Assembly (NCBI GenBank): GCA_947627425.1
Contig: CANQVZ010000001.1
Coordinates: 1 to 64,000 of the forward strand
Length of the DNA: 64,000 nt
Source: an uncultured Clostridia bacterium
GTDB lineage: Bacteria; Bacillota; Clostridia; Lachnospirales; CAG-274
Reading direction: 5' to 3'
The notes beneath the pieces are model-generated. The model was given only the letters and a program-made list of their open reading frames with translations. It had not been told where the DNA came from and made no database searches. Position 1 is the stretch's first letter; the number at the start of each line of letters is the position of its first letter. Both the position numbers and the translations under genes were made by a program. This document shows positions 14,601 through 23,989 of the stretch, one piece after another.

Positions 14601-17150
14601 AGCGGAGAGGCAGACGCAAAGTTCGGCTGTGAATTTTCAAAGAATAAGGACGACAGTATCAATATACAGGCAACGGGCAATATAGATCTGTCCGCATCTC
14701 TGTACGGCGGTATAGGCATAGGCATGAGAAAGGTTCTTTCCGCAGAAGCAGGCGCGGAGGGCACTCTTGATGCGGGTATAAAATTCCCCGTTACCACCAT
14801 GCCCGAAAGTGTGGAGGCAAGCCTGACTGCCAAAATTTATGTTGCGGTGACATTGCTTTGCTTCGGAGGAAAGGTAGACCGTGAATTTTATAAATATCAG
14901 ATGTATCCCAATTCTCCCACAAATGCTATAATCATGTCTTTGGCGGATGATGAGGACGATCTCAAGCTTATAGGAAGAAGCTATCAGGACGGCATAATGC
15001 CGTTGTCGACAGATGACATCACATTCAAAAGCTCCGTATATCCCTACGGCGGCGTTGAAACCGTGTATCTTGATGACGGCTCTATGCTTATGGTATGGCT
15101 TGACGACGATGCCGACAGAAGTCTTATAAACAAGACGGCGCTTTACTATGCTGTTTATAAGGACGGCGCATGGTCAGAGCCTCAGCAGGTGTGCGACGAC
15201 GGCACGGCGGATTTTGATTTCAGCCTCTGCAGATGTGAAAACAGCGTATTTATGGTATGGCAGAATGAAAAAACACAGCTTTCCGACAATGCGGATATAG
15301 ATACGGTCGCTCACAATATTGATATATATTATTCTGTTTTCAAGAACGGCAGTTGGAAAGAGCCTATCAATATAACCCCCGCAGGAAACAGTGATTACGA
15401 ATATATGCCCGTTGTAAACTACAGCAACTATGGCAGTCATGTGATGGCAGGCTGGCTCAGTAATGACGCCGACAGTGTCTTTGTATCGGATGACATACCG
15501 GAGAGCATATATAAGGCAGAATTGGAACATGATTACGATAGAGATATTTACACGGTCGAAACAGTAACGGAGGCAGTAGGCTCACTGCCCGTTGTGAATG
15601 AGCTTGCCATAGACTCAAAAGGAAAAGCCGTATACATTACGGATGCCGACACGGAGCCCAAGCTTTATTCCGACGGCTCTCCGGTTGAGACCTCGGGCGC
15701 CTCGATAGGCGGTCTTTATGTAGACAATGACGGAAAGCTTATGTATACCCAGGACGGCATGGCTATGAATGAAAAGGGCTTGCCATGTTCGACTAAGGAG
15801 TATAATTCCGACAGATTAAAATATGTATCGTCAAATAATAACAAGGCAGTTATATATGAGGTGCAGGAGGGCATAACAAAGTCAAATCTCTACGGCGCGG
15901 TATGTTATGGTACAAACAAATGGTGCGAGGCGGTAAAATTGACCGATTTTGATGAAAAAATACGCTCATGGGACGCCGACACGGATGCCGACGGAAACAT
16001 AAAGATAAGCGCCGTGCTTGCAAATATAAATCTCAGCAACGGCGATAAGGAGCTCAACGATACCGCAAGACTTGTGACATTTGACGCTAATTTTAAGGAG
16101 GACATCATTGTGAATTCCGCCGATGTCGATGAAAGCGATGCCGTAAGAGGCGGAAGTGCGGATATAGACATTAATGTCACAAACAATTCTTCACAGAGCA
16201 TAGCCGAGTGGAATGTGATCGTAAAGGGAGATAAGGCGGGCGAACTGTATAACGGCACGGCAGTAGGTTATGCAGATCCCGGCGAGACCGCCGATATAAG
16301 CCTGAGTGTAAATATACCGGAGGACTTTGTAAGACAGAATGTGAACATAAGCGTTACGCCCGTGACGACCGTAGATGAAGACACCTCCGACAACAGCTGT
16401 GACATTGTTATGGGCGAGGCAAAGCTTGATGTTTCCGCGGAGTATAAAAGCGACAGCGGTCTTGTGACCGTTACCGTCAAGAATACGGGCTTTGCTCCTC
16501 TGAACGCTCTGAAGCTCAACATAACAGATGAAACGGAAAAGGCACTCAAAACGGAAAATATAGCGTCACTTGATGCGGGTGCCGAAAAGAGCTTTGATAT
16601 AAAGCTCGACCCAAGCTATACAAGTTTTGGCAGCATATACGATCACCATGCAATAATCGCCGATGTCGAAAGCAATACGGACGGACAGATATTAACGGCA
16701 AGCGACAGCTGCGTGCTGGAGCCTGAGCCCGTTGACTTTATCACAAGCGATACTTCGGATATTCTGCTCTTTGTGGGAGAAAAGTTCACACCCGAATTAA
16801 AGCTTTATCCCGAAAATGCTTTTGTCACAAAGATGTATAATACAAGCAGCGCTCCGTCGGTAGCCGAGGTAGGAGAGGATAATGCCATAACGGCTATGTC
16901 ACCGGGCAGCGCCGTTATATCCTATATGCCCCTAGGCTCGGACTTCATATACCGTATAAATGTAGAGACGGCTTATAAGGGTGATGTGACGGGAGATGGC
17001 AAAACCGACAAAGCCGATGCCGCCGCAATATTGAGATATACGGGCAGGCTTATGAATTTTGATGAAAGACAGCGTGAAATAGGCGATGTCAACAATGACG
17101 GCAATGTTGACACGGCTGACGCCGTAGCGATATTGAGAGGTCTTTCGTAA
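11700..17150 (+). CDS. Giant secreted protein with CxxC-rich repeats, CARDB/Ig modules and a C-terminal dockerin
   Basis: This 1816-aa protein has a signal peptide (cleavage near VYGAE). Residues ~60-110 resemble the strand before GLUG-type repeats (FNGNGHTISGLTMSNF). From ~200 to ~640 there are repeats of ~26 residues of the form CxxCxxxGNI-hydrophobic, with CNDC, CVNC, CSNC and CQDC about 26 residues apart, suggesting a beta-solenoid. At ~700 a carboxypeptidase-regulatory-like domain follows (GPLAGASINLDG). At ~1120-1250 there are propeller-like segments with repeated MVW(L/Q). At ~1480-1680 lie two CARDB-like modules, then a BIG2-like Ig. Residues ~1758-1816 form a dockerin: DVTGDGKTDKAD and DVNNDGNVDTAD, each followed by AxAIL. 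No catalytic domain was recognised. It is probably a surface or substrate-binding protein. A cohesin partner was not seen here. Confidence 0.8.
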   Translation: MRRFLAFFMTAIMLVMNVNVYGAETANTDSEMQKALGQKAEEIRKNAQVAVEDAEVSGSSIDIKALSAEYNDVVYIYDKEQLKAINGMSHCRFELMKDIDISGEEWTPLDIPYCIFNGNGHTISGLTMSNFASKEYEYSNAYAGFLYGEDNGVTTKLNLTNINIDITASSLPINSRVDILSKDYFNENSAVLDCKVQGRIKIDTEAPLYTTSLYVSGITGGTNCDIDMDFELSGTFGYVWAYGLYDCNDCTGNINMDLSNIHNHSVGIYGMTECVNCRSDINFDVKNNAELDSIGAMEYCSNCSANVSLNAISNNYIKFTGMGYCQKSKFDGDVHFNGGSLDMTAILYCQDCVYDGDIDCEYTLEGENKYAELSVCGIQSSQRSSCKSNISCKNNTSCDDLDPSVTGISGSADSSFEGNIDINSPSKVWVSGIKYSESKNCYMKGNINVTSMDAGVTGISGCENSYMEGDINVVTSSPADLTSSVGITGVSGEYSKRKGNISVVNRSAGGTTDITGIYGENCYNWGNMNVKSYTGTIWGIHASESGNYYAGNINADISAFYEVGAINNASRDSGFADCFVGNINTSIDTITDGKVDVRGVGDYSAEGPAVFNGVYTMNYRGRRYSVSNSDEVLYFYDCKYKKFKLSRKPKNEYECPYEDKENFDRDHYETVVLRLVHGPAGYSSKPPTTDPSSGDEGADGNEKTSYSIFVFDTRTNGPLAGASINLDGKAFVTDEEGIANVEAAQYISKVTVSYDGKVVYDDEDRWFLKDRVNDLYIEDFTFNKEDIDFGNSGSANIKGPTLKIMGKEFSVFDLPFNLDLCFDTEVNKKRKNKVFKYIKVAYDREKQEYQAVVTTGQAEKDFMSDASEDGQGKTEDATTPEWKKSFNELVSAYRSKDSKKVKNLFKAENSKFGFEGEMTGAAYFTFGLDGQGGWMLKEGGGIFTVSAEASGSVPLPPAPYVFVSYGASGEADAKFGCEFSKNKDDSINIQATGNIDLSASLYGGIGIGMRKVLSAEAGAEGTLDAGIKFPVTTMPESVEASLTAKIYVAVTLLCFGGKVDREFYKYQMYPNSPTNAIIMSLADDEDDLKLIGRSYQDGIMPLSTDDITFKSSVYPYGGVETVYLDDGSMLMVWLDDDADRSLINKTALYYAVYKDGAWSEPQQVCDDGTADFDFSLCRCENSVFMVWQNEKTQLSDNADIDTVAHNIDIYYSVFKNGSWKEPINITPAGNSDYEYMPVVNYSNYGSHVMAGWLSNDADSVFVSDDIPESIYKAELEHDYDRDIYTVETVTEAVGSLPVVNELAIDSKGKAVYITDADTEPKLYSDGSPVETSGASIGGLYVDNDGKLMYTQDGMAMNEKGLPCSTKEYNSDRLKYVSSNNNKAVIYEVQEGITKSNLYGAVCYGTNKWCEAVKLTDFDEKIRSWDADTDADGNIKISAVLANINLSNGDKELNDTARLVTFDANFKEDIIVNSADVDESDAVRGGSADIDINVTNNSSQSIAEWNVIVKGDKAGELYNGTAVGYADPGETADISLSVNIPEDFVRQNVNISVTPVTTVDEDTSDNSCDIVMGEAKLDVSAEYKSDSGLVTVTVKNTGFAPLNALKLNITDETEKALKTENIASLDAGAEKSFDIKLDPSYTSFGSIYDHHAIIADVESNTDGQILTASDSCVLEPEPVDFITSDTSDILLFVGEKFTPELKLYPENAFVTKMYNTSSAPSVAEVGEDNAITAMSPGSAVISYMPLGSDFIYRINVETAYKGDVTGDGKTDKADAAAILRYTGRLMNFDERQREIGDVNNDGNVDTADAVAILRGLS

Positions 17151-17160
17151 TATATGAGGA

Positions 17161-17223
17161 TAAAGCGTATAGGGCAGTAATTTTTTAATAAAATGAAATT
17201 ATGTATTGACAATATACGCTTTA
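17161..17223. repeat. Spaced 10-bp inverted repeat over the ilv promoter
   Basis: TAAAGCGTAT (17161-17170) and its exact complement ATACGCTTTA (17214-17223) flank 43 bp. The right arm lies inside the -35/-10 spacer of the ilv promoter, so the repeat could be an operator bridged by a DNA-looping regulator. A T-run follows the left arm, but the geometry is poor for a terminator. Confidence 0.4.
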
Positions 17224-17234
17224 TCTGCTAAAAT
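17206..17234 (+). promoter_or_regulatory. Main promoter of the branched-chain amino acid operon
   Basis: TTGACA (17206-17211) and TAAAAT (17229-17234) with a 17-bp spacer are placed ~30 bp before Stem I of the T-box leader. Confidence 0.8.
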
Positions 17235-17261
17235 AAATGATAATTGATATTAGGAATTAAA

Positions 17262-17516
17262 TGTGTTGATCGAGACACGGGCAATTCTTTAATGATCTTT
17301 CAGAGAGCCGCTGTTGGCTGTGAGGCGGCAGATCGTCGGTTTTGCCCATCACTCGGGAGCTTTCCCTCTGAATTTTCAGTAAGAGCGGAACGGTTTGCCC
17401 CGTTACAGGTGTAAGGTTTGATTGAACCTGCTGAGGAGCGTACAGCGATGTGCGCTTGAACCGGGGTGGTAACACGGATTTTTCGTCCCTGACTTTTTAA
17501 AGTCAGGGATTTTTTG
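17262..17516 (+). promoter_or_regulatory. T-box leader, isoleucine-type specifier (AUC)
   Basis: Stem I starts with the basal helix cgag (17271-17274) / ctcg (17352-17355), an internal loop, then gggcaa (17279-17284) / ttgccc (17342-17347). The 3' side of the loop reads ATC (17348-17350) followed by A, as expected for a specifier codon, hence Ile. The distal part has gccgc/ggcgg with the usual loop. The T-box core ggggtggtaacacgg (from 17463) holds the UGGU that pairs with a tRNA ACCA end. A strong terminator follows. Uncharged tRNA-Ile would favour antitermination and turn on the operon. The fold was drawn by eye. Confidence 0.9.
17486..17516 (+). terminator. T-box-controlled attenuator terminator
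   Basis: The 10-bp perfect stem tccctgactt/aagtcaggga is followed by T6. The left arm directly follows the T-box core, so an antiterminator would compete with it. Confidence 0.92.
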
Positions 17517-17569
17517 AATTTATATTTAACTTTTTATGCCATATGCTATAAAAGTTCACAATTACTGCA

Positions 17570-17598
17570 TTGAATTGACGGCAGATTTGAGTTATAAT
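17570..17598 (+). promoter_or_regulatory. Possible second ilv promoter downstream of the attenuator
   Basis: TTGAAT (17570-17575), 17 bp, then TATAAT (17593-17598), between the attenuator and ilvN. If used, it gives a basal level independent of the T-box. Confidence 0.5.
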
Positions 17599-17632
17599 AA
17601 AAAGATAAATAATAAGGAAAGGACGGATAAAA

Positions 17633-18139
17633 TTGAAAAGACATATCATATCGATACTTGTAGACAATCAGGCAGGCGTACTTAACAGAGTGTGCAGTCT
17701 CTTTTCAAGGAGAGGCTACAACATTGAAACACTCAGCGTAGGCGTCACGGAGGACCCCGCCGTTTCCAGAATTACCGTTCAGGTAGACTGCGACGACTCC
17801 ACGGCAGACCAGATAATAAAGCAGGTGGACAAGCTCGTGGATGTTATAAGGGTGGTCGAACTTCATGAAAACCACGGAGTTTTCAGAGAGCTTGCTCTCA
17901 TAAAGGTAAAGGCTCAGCCCAAGCAGCGCTCCGAGATAGCCAGCATGGTGGATATATACAGAGCCAACATAATAGATGTCGCAAGCGAGACCATCACCAT
18001 AGAGATAACGGGCAAGCCCTCCAAGATAGAGGCTTTTGAGGCTCTTATGGAGCCTTACGGCATAAAGGAGGTCGTAAGAACGGGTCTTACGGGTCTTTGC
18101 AGAGGCAACAATCCCATAAAGAAGGAAAGGGATATATAA
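17633..18139 (+). CDS. ilvN: Acetolactate synthase small (regulatory) subunit
   Basis: This 168-aa protein has an N-terminal ACT domain (ISILVDNQAGVLNRV, then FSRRGYNIETLSVG) and the C-terminal half typical of IlvN/IlvH (LALIKVKAQPKQRSEI). The small subunit activates IlvB and confers valine feedback. The start appears to be TTG, with AAGGAAAGG upstream; no ATG fits the conserved N-terminus. It is the first gene after the T-box. Its partner ilvB is the last gene of the cluster, ~10 kb away, an unusual separation. Confidence 0.94.
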   Translation: MKRHIISILVDNQAGVLNRVCSLFSRRGYNIETLSVGVTEDPAVSRITVQVDCDDSTADQIIKQVDKLVDVIRVVELHENHGVFRELALIKVKAQPKQRSEIASMVDIYRANIIDVASETITIEITGKPSKIEAFEALMEPYGIKEVVRTGLTGLCRGNNPIKKERDI

Positions 18140-18206
18140 TTTATTAAATACTGCGGGACACACCGCAATATATAAATTTATTTTATTAATCAATTTATTT
18201 TTTTAG

Positions 18207-19241
<1,035 letters not shown>

Positions 19242-19352
19242 TTATAGAAAAAGGACGAGAGTTTTTGAAAAAAACTCGAGTGCGATAAGCGGTAAAATTT
19301 TTGAAACTGCTTAAAAGCGAAAAGCTTTAACATTATAATTTGCAATTTTTGA

Positions 19353-19373
19353 GGGGCGGGCGCTGCCCGCCCC
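19353..19373. repeat. Short GC palindrome in the ilvC-cimA gap
   Basis: ggggcgggc/gcccgcccc with a 3-nt loop stands alone in an AT-rich gap and resembles the palindrome at 10816. It is followed by gaatttgtttttt, so it might reduce read-through from ilvC to cimA. A second weak hairpin (gagttttt/aaaaactc) lies near 19258-19277. Confidence 0.6.
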
Positions 19374-19419
19374 GAATTTGTTTTTTACAACGAGAGTTTA
19401 TATTTAATGGAGGAAAGCT

Positions 19420-21009
19420 GTGAAAAAGGTAACCATTTTTGACTCTACATTAAGGGATGGAGCGCAGGCTGAGGGTGTATCCTTTAGTGTAGAGGACAAA
19501 ATCAAAATAGCCAAAGCGCTTGACAATCTGGGCGTATCCTATGTGGAGGCGGGCAATCCCGGCTCAAACCCCAAGGATCTGGAGTTCTTTGAGAGGATAA
19601 GCTCCGTCAGGCTTAAAAATACAAGAGTCGTTGCCTTTGGCAGCACAAGACGGAGAGGCATTTCACCCTCGGAGGACGGAAATGTTCAGGCTCTCATAGG
19701 CGCGGGCGTAAAGACCGTCGCCATTTTCGGCAAGTCATGGGATTTTCATGTCACCGATATAATCAATGCCACGCTCCACGAAAACATAGAAATGATATAT
19801 GACACCATACTCTACCTTAAGGAACAGGGCAAGGAGGTCATATTTGACGCCGAGCACTTCTTCGACGGCTACAAGGCAAATCCCGACTATGCCATAAAGA
19901 CGCTTGACGCGGCTTTGCAGGCGGGAGCGGATTGCCTGTGCCTTTGCGATACCAACGGCGGAACATTTCCGCACGAAATATACGACATCACAAAGACTGT
20001 GACCGAAAGGTTCGATACGGTAATAGGAATACACGCGCATAACGACTGCGGTATGGCTGCGGCAAACACCATAATGGCTGTGCGCGCGGGCGCAGCCCAT
20101 GTTCAGGGCACTATGACGGGCTTCGGCGAGAGATGCGGAAATACGAGCCTCTCCACCGTTATACCCGACCTTCAGCTGAAGCTTGACTACGAATGTATAC
20201 CGCCCGAAAATATGGCGCTTCTCACACACACGGCAAGAGAGGTCAGCGAGATAGCCAACCTTAAGCTTAACGAGAGAGACCCCTTTGTGGGCAAGACGGC
20301 TTTTGCGCACAAGGGCGGAATGCACATTGACGGCGTGAGCAAAAACAGCAAAAGCTTTGAACACATAGATCCCGCTCTTGTGGGAAACGAAAGAAAATTC
20401 CTCACAAGCGAGGTCGCAGGCAGGACTACCATTCTTTCAATGATACAGAGGATAGCTCCCGACATAGAGAAAAATTCCCCCGAGACCATAAGGATAATAG
20501 ACAGGCTGAAGGAGCTTGAATATGAGGGCTATCAGTTTGAGGGCGCAGAGGGCGGTTTTGAGCTTCTCATAAGAAAGGAGCTTGGCAAGTACAAGCCGTT
20601 CTTTGAGCTTGAGACCTTCAAGATAATAGGCGAGCACCCCGTAATGGGAGATACTCAGACAGCCACGGCTATGATAAATCTCTCCGTGGACGGCAAAACG
20701 GAGATAACCGCAGCCGAGGGCGACGGTCCCGTAAATGCTCTTGACAAGGCTCTGAGAAAGGCGCTTGAGGTCTTCTATCCCAGCCTTTCACAGGTGCATC
20801 TTACCGACTACAAGGTTAGAGTGCTGGACAGCACATCAGCCACGGCGTCAAAGGTAAGAGTGCTTATAGAGTCGTCCGACGGCGATGAGAGCTGGACAAC
20901 CGTAGGCGTTTCAAAGGATATTATAGAAGCCAGCTGGAAGGCGCTTGTGGACTCTATAGAGTACAAGCTTATAAAGGACATTGAAAAGAAGTTCAAGGAC
21001 TTTCTTTAA
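19420..21009 (+). CDS. cimA: (R)-citramalate synthase
   Basis: This 529-aa protein is an HMGL-like TIM barrel with DSTLRDGAQAEGVSFS at the N-terminus, the CimA-type DAEHFFDGYK motif and the metal-site HAHNDCGMA block. A C-terminal LeuA_dimer-type allosteric domain follows (~400-529, DYKVRVLDSTSATASKVRVL). It condenses pyruvate and acetyl-CoA to citramalate, the threonine-independent route to 2-oxobutyrate. It starts at GTG with GGAGGAAAG 5 nt upstream. It occupies the place where leuA would usually stand, and no isopropylmalate synthase is seen. Relaxed activity towards 2-oxoisovalerate cannot be excluded. Confidence 0.93.
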   Translation: MKKVTIFDSTLRDGAQAEGVSFSVEDKIKIAKALDNLGVSYVEAGNPGSNPKDLEFFERISSVRLKNTRVVAFGSTRRRGISPSEDGNVQALIGAGVKTVAIFGKSWDFHVTDIINATLHENIEMIYDTILYLKEQGKEVIFDAEHFFDGYKANPDYAIKTLDAALQAGADCLCLCDTNGGTFPHEIYDITKTVTERFDTVIGIHAHNDCGMAAANTIMAVRAGAAHVQGTMTGFGERCGNTSLSTVIPDLQLKLDYECIPPENMALLTHTAREVSEIANLKLNERDPFVGKTAFAHKGGMHIDGVSKNSKSFEHIDPALVGNERKFLTSEVAGRTTILSMIQRIAPDIEKNSPETIRIIDRLKELEYEGYQFEGAEGGFELLIRKELGKYKPFFELETFKIIGEHPVMGDTQTATAMINLSVDGKTEITAAEGDGPVNALDKALRKALEVFYPSLSQVHLTDYKVRVLDSTSATASKVRVLIESSDGDESWTTVGVSKDIIEASWKALVDSIEYKLIKDIEKKFKDFL

Positions 21010-21044
21010 GTAATAAAAAGTAAATTTTTCAGGAGGACAAAACT

Positions 21045-22307
21045 ATGGGTATGACTATGACTCAAAAAATTTTAGCGGCTCATGCAGGTCTTGAGTCCGT
21101 TAAAGCAGGTCAGCTTATTGAAGCAAAGCTCGACCTTGTACTCGGCAATGACGTTACAACTCCCGTTGCCGTTACAGAATTCAATAAAATAGGCGTTGAC
21201 AAGGTGTTCGACAAGGACAAGGTGGCTATCGTTCCCGACCACTTCACTCCCAATAAGGACATAAAGTCGGCTGAGCACTGCAAATATATAAGAGATTTTG
21301 CTCACGACAAGGAGGTTACAAACTACTTCGAGGTAGGTCAGATGGGTATAGAGCACTGCCTTATACCCGAAACGGGTCTTGCCGTGGCAGGCGATGTTAT
21401 TATAGGCGCAGATTCTCACACCTGTACATACGGCGCTCTTGGCGCATTTTCAACAGGCGTAGGCTCTACGGATATGGCAGTGGGCATGGCAAGAGGCGTT
21501 GCATGGTTCAAGGTTCCCGGCGCTCTTAAGTTCGTGCTTAAGAATAAGCCTGCAAAGTGGGTAAGCGGTAAGGACATCATACTTCATATCATTGGTATGA
21601 TAGGCGTTGACGGCGCTTTATACAAGTCTATGGAGTTTGCGGGCGAGGGCTTACGGTATCTTTCAATGGACGACCGCTTCACTATTGCCAACATGGCTAT
21701 AGAGGCGGGCGGCAAGAATGGCATATTCCCCGTAGACGAAAAGACTATGGAATATATAAAGGAGCATTCAAGCAAGACTCCCGTTGTTTACGAGGCGGAC
21801 GAGGACGCAGAGTATGACGCCGTGTATGAGATAGATCTTTCTACATTAAGACCTACAATAGCATTCCCGCATCTTCCCGAAAACACAAAGACCGTTGACG
21901 AGGCAAAGGGTCTTGAAATGGATCAGGTAGTAATAGGCTCATGCACAAACGGCAGAATAAGCGACATGAGGGCGGCAGCCTCTATATTGAAGGGTCATAA
22001 GATCAATCCCAAGCTGAGAGTTATAATTCTCCCGGGCACACAGAAGATATGGCTCCAATGCGTTGAAGAAGGTCTTGCAAAGACATTTGTCGAGGCGGGC
22101 TGCGTATTCTCAACTCCCACCTGCGGTCCCTGCTTAGGCGGACACATGGGCATACTTGCAAAGGGCGAGAGAGCCTTATCAACTACCAACAGAAACTTTA
22201 TAGGCCGTATGGGTCATCCCGAATCGGAGGTTTACCTCTGCTCACCCGCCGTTGCCGCAGCTTCGGCAATAACAGGCGTTATAACCGACCCCGAGGACAT
22301 CAAATAA
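21045..22307 (+). CDS. leuC: 3-isopropylmalate/citramalate dehydratase large subunit
   Basis: This 420-aa aconitase-family subunit has [15 protein letters not shown], the first cluster Cys in [12 protein letters not shown], and the second and third Cys in [14 protein letters not shown]. These three Cys hold the [4Fe-4S] cluster. The length fits the short LeuC/HacA type of Clostridia and archaea. With LeuD it isomerises citramalate to 3-methylmalate, or 2- to 3-isopropylmalate. The RBS is AGGAGG; leuD follows after 14 nt. Confidence 0.96.
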   Translation: MGMTMTQKILAAHAGLESVKAGQLIEAKLDLVLGNDVTTPVAVTEFNKIGVDKVFDKDKVAIVPDHFTPNKDIKSAEHCKYIRDFAHDKEVTNYFEVGQMGIEHCLIPETGLAVAGDVIIGADSHTCTYGALGAFSTGVGSTDMAVGMARGVAWFKVPGALKFVLKNKPAKWVSGKDIILHIIGMIGVDGALYKSMEFAGEGLRYLSMDDRFTIANMAIEAGGKNGIFPVDEKTMEYIKEHSSKTPVVYEADEDAEYDAVYEIDLSTLRPTIAFPHLPENTKTVDEAKGLEMDQVVIGSCTNGRISDMRAAASILKGHKINPKLRVIILPGTQKIWLQCVEEGLAKTFVEAGCVFSTPTCGPCLGGHMGILAKGERALSTTNRNFIGRMGHPESEVYLCSPAVAAASAITGVITDPEDIK

Positions 22308-22321
22308 GGAGGATATGAATA

Positions 22322-22828
22322 ATGAAAGCTTGTGGTACAGTTTTTAAATATGGCGACAATATAGATACGGATGTTATTATTCCCGCAAGGTATCTCAATT
22401 CGTCCGACCCCAAGGAGCTTGCAAAGCACTGTATGGAGGACGCTATTCATTCGACCGTCAAATTTGTGGACAATGTAAAGGACGGCGACATAATAGTAGC
22501 CGAAAAGAACTTCGGCTGCGGTTCATCCAGAGAGCACGCGCCCATAGCCATAAAGGCGAGCGGTATATCCTGCGTTATAGCAAAGACATTTGCAAGGATA
22601 TTCTACAGGAACGCTATAAATATCGGTTTGCCCATACTTGAATGCGATGAGGCGGCTGAAAAAATTGAGATGGGCGATACGGTTGAAGTGGATTTCAACA
22701 CGGGCGTTATAACAAACAAGACAAAGAACGAGACTTATCAGGCAGAGCCCTTCCCCGAATTTATGCAGGAAATGTTCAAGGTCGGCGGACTTGTGGAGCA
22801 GACAAAGGTAAAGCTTGGTTTAAAGTAA
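22322..22828 (+). CDS. leuD: 3-isopropylmalate/citramalate dehydratase small subunit
   Basis: This 168-aa swivel-domain subunit has the start region [17 protein letters not shown] and the substrate loop [11 protein letters not shown], followed by [20 protein letters not shown]. The length fits the short LeuD type that pairs with the short LeuC. It begins after AAGGAGG in the leuC-leuD gap. Confidence 0.96.
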   Translation: MKACGTVFKYGDNIDTDVIIPARYLNSSDPKELAKHCMEDAIHSTVKFVDNVKDGDIIVAEKNFGCGSSREHAPIAIKASGISCVIAKTFARIFYRNAINIGLPILECDEAAEKIEMGDTVEVDFNTGVITNKTKNETYQAEPFPEFMQEMFKVGGLVEQTKVKLGLK

Positions 22829-22856
22829 AATAATTATTTGAAAAGAGGTAAATGAA

Positions 22857-23927
22857 ATGAACTTTAAAATTGCAGTCGTAGCAGGTGACGGTATAGGTCC
22901 CGAGGTAATGGAACAGAATATAGCTGTGCTGAATGCCGTTGGCAAAAAATTCGGTCATTCATTTGAATATACTCACGTTTTGGGCGGTGGCTGCGCCATA
23001 GATAAATACGGCGAGCCTCTTCCGCAGGAGACAATAGATGTCTGCAAGGCAAGCGATTCCGTGCTTCTGGGCGCGGTAGGCGGCTGGCAGTGGGACACTC
23101 TCCCCGGCGACAAGAGACCCGAAAGAGCGCTCTTGGGCTTGAGAGGCGCGCTCGGTCTTTATGCCAATTTAAGACCCGCAACACTTCACAATGCTTTGAA
23201 GGACGCTTGTCCCTTAAAGCCCGAGCTTGTGGCTGACGGCGTTGACATAATGGTGGTAAGAGAGCTTACGGGCGGTATGTACTTCGGCGAGAAGGGCAGA
23301 AAGCAGACAGAGCTCGGCGAGGCTGCCTATGATGTGGAGCAGTACGCCGTAAAGGAAGTTGAGAGGATCACAAGGACTGCTTTTGAAATAGCAAGAAAGA
23401 GGAAAAAGCACGTAACAAATGTGGACAAGCAGAACGTTCTGGAGTCCTCGAGGCTCTGGAGAAGCGTTGTGCTTGAGGTAGCAAAGGACTATCCCGATGT
23501 AGAGCTCGATCATCTCTATGTTGACAATGCTTCTATGCAGCTTATAATGCGTCCCACCACATTCGATGTTATCGTTACGGGCAATATCTTCGGCGATATA
23601 CTTTCCGATGAGGCTTCTCAGATGACGGGTTCAATAGGTATGCTTCCTTCGGCAAGCCTCGGTGAGGGCAGTCTCGGTATGTACGAGCCTGTTCACGGCT
23701 CTGCTCCCGACATTGCGGGCAAGGACATCGCAAACCCCATAGCTACCATACTTTCGGGCGCTATGATGCTCAAGTACAGCTTCGGTCTGCTTGATGAAGC
23801 CAAGTGCATAGAGGATGCCGTTACAAAGGTGCTCGACATGGGCTACAGAACAGGCGACATAATGAGCGAGGGCATGAAGCAGGTAGGCTGCAAGGAAATG
23901 GGCAGACTTATTATTGAAAATCTTTGA
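22857..23927 (+). CDS. leuB: 3-isopropylmalate (3-methylmalate) dehydrogenase
   Basis: This 356-aa decarboxylating dehydrogenase has [11 protein letters not shown], the substrate region [19 protein letters not shown], the catalytic Lys/Tyr blocks ([28 protein letters not shown]) and the NAD site [16 protein letters not shown]. It oxidises 3-methylmalate to 2-oxobutyrate for isoleucine or 3-isopropylmalate for leucine. In this operon both are possible. The gene ends 62 nt before the start of the SLH protein. Confidence 0.96.
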   Translation: MNFKIAVVAGDGIGPEVMEQNIAVLNAVGKKFGHSFEYTHVLGGGCAIDKYGEPLPQETIDVCKASDSVLLGAVGGWQWDTLPGDKRPERALLGLRGALGLYANLRPATLHNALKDACPLKPELVADGVDIMVVRELTGGMYFGEKGRKQTELGEAAYDVEQYAVKEVERITRTAFEIARKRKKHVTNVDKQNVLESSRLWRSVVLEVAKDYPDVELDHLYVDNASMQLIMRPTTFDVIVTGNIFGDILSDEASQMTGSIGMLPSASLGEGSLGMYEPVHGSAPDIAGKDIANPIATILSGAMMLKYSFGLLDEAKCIEDAVTKVLDMGYRTGDIMSEGMKQVGCKEMGRLIIENL

Positions 23928-23941
23928 TAAATAAACGGACT

Positions 23942-23961
23942 TTCGGGGATATCTCCCCGAA
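23942..23961. other. Perfect 20-bp palindrome between leuB and the SLH gene
   Basis: TTCGGGGATATCTCCCCGAA is self-complementary over all 20 bases and lies 15 nt after leuB. No T-run follows, so it is not a standard terminator. It might stabilise the upstream mRNA or mark a processing site. Confidence 0.6.
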
Positions 23962-23989
23962 GGTTCACTATAAAAGAGAGGGAAACGCT

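Noticed and set aside
19242-19419. Separate cimA promoter
   Set aside because: A TATAAT is present at 19334 but the matching -35 hexamer at 17 bp is poor (TTAAAA).
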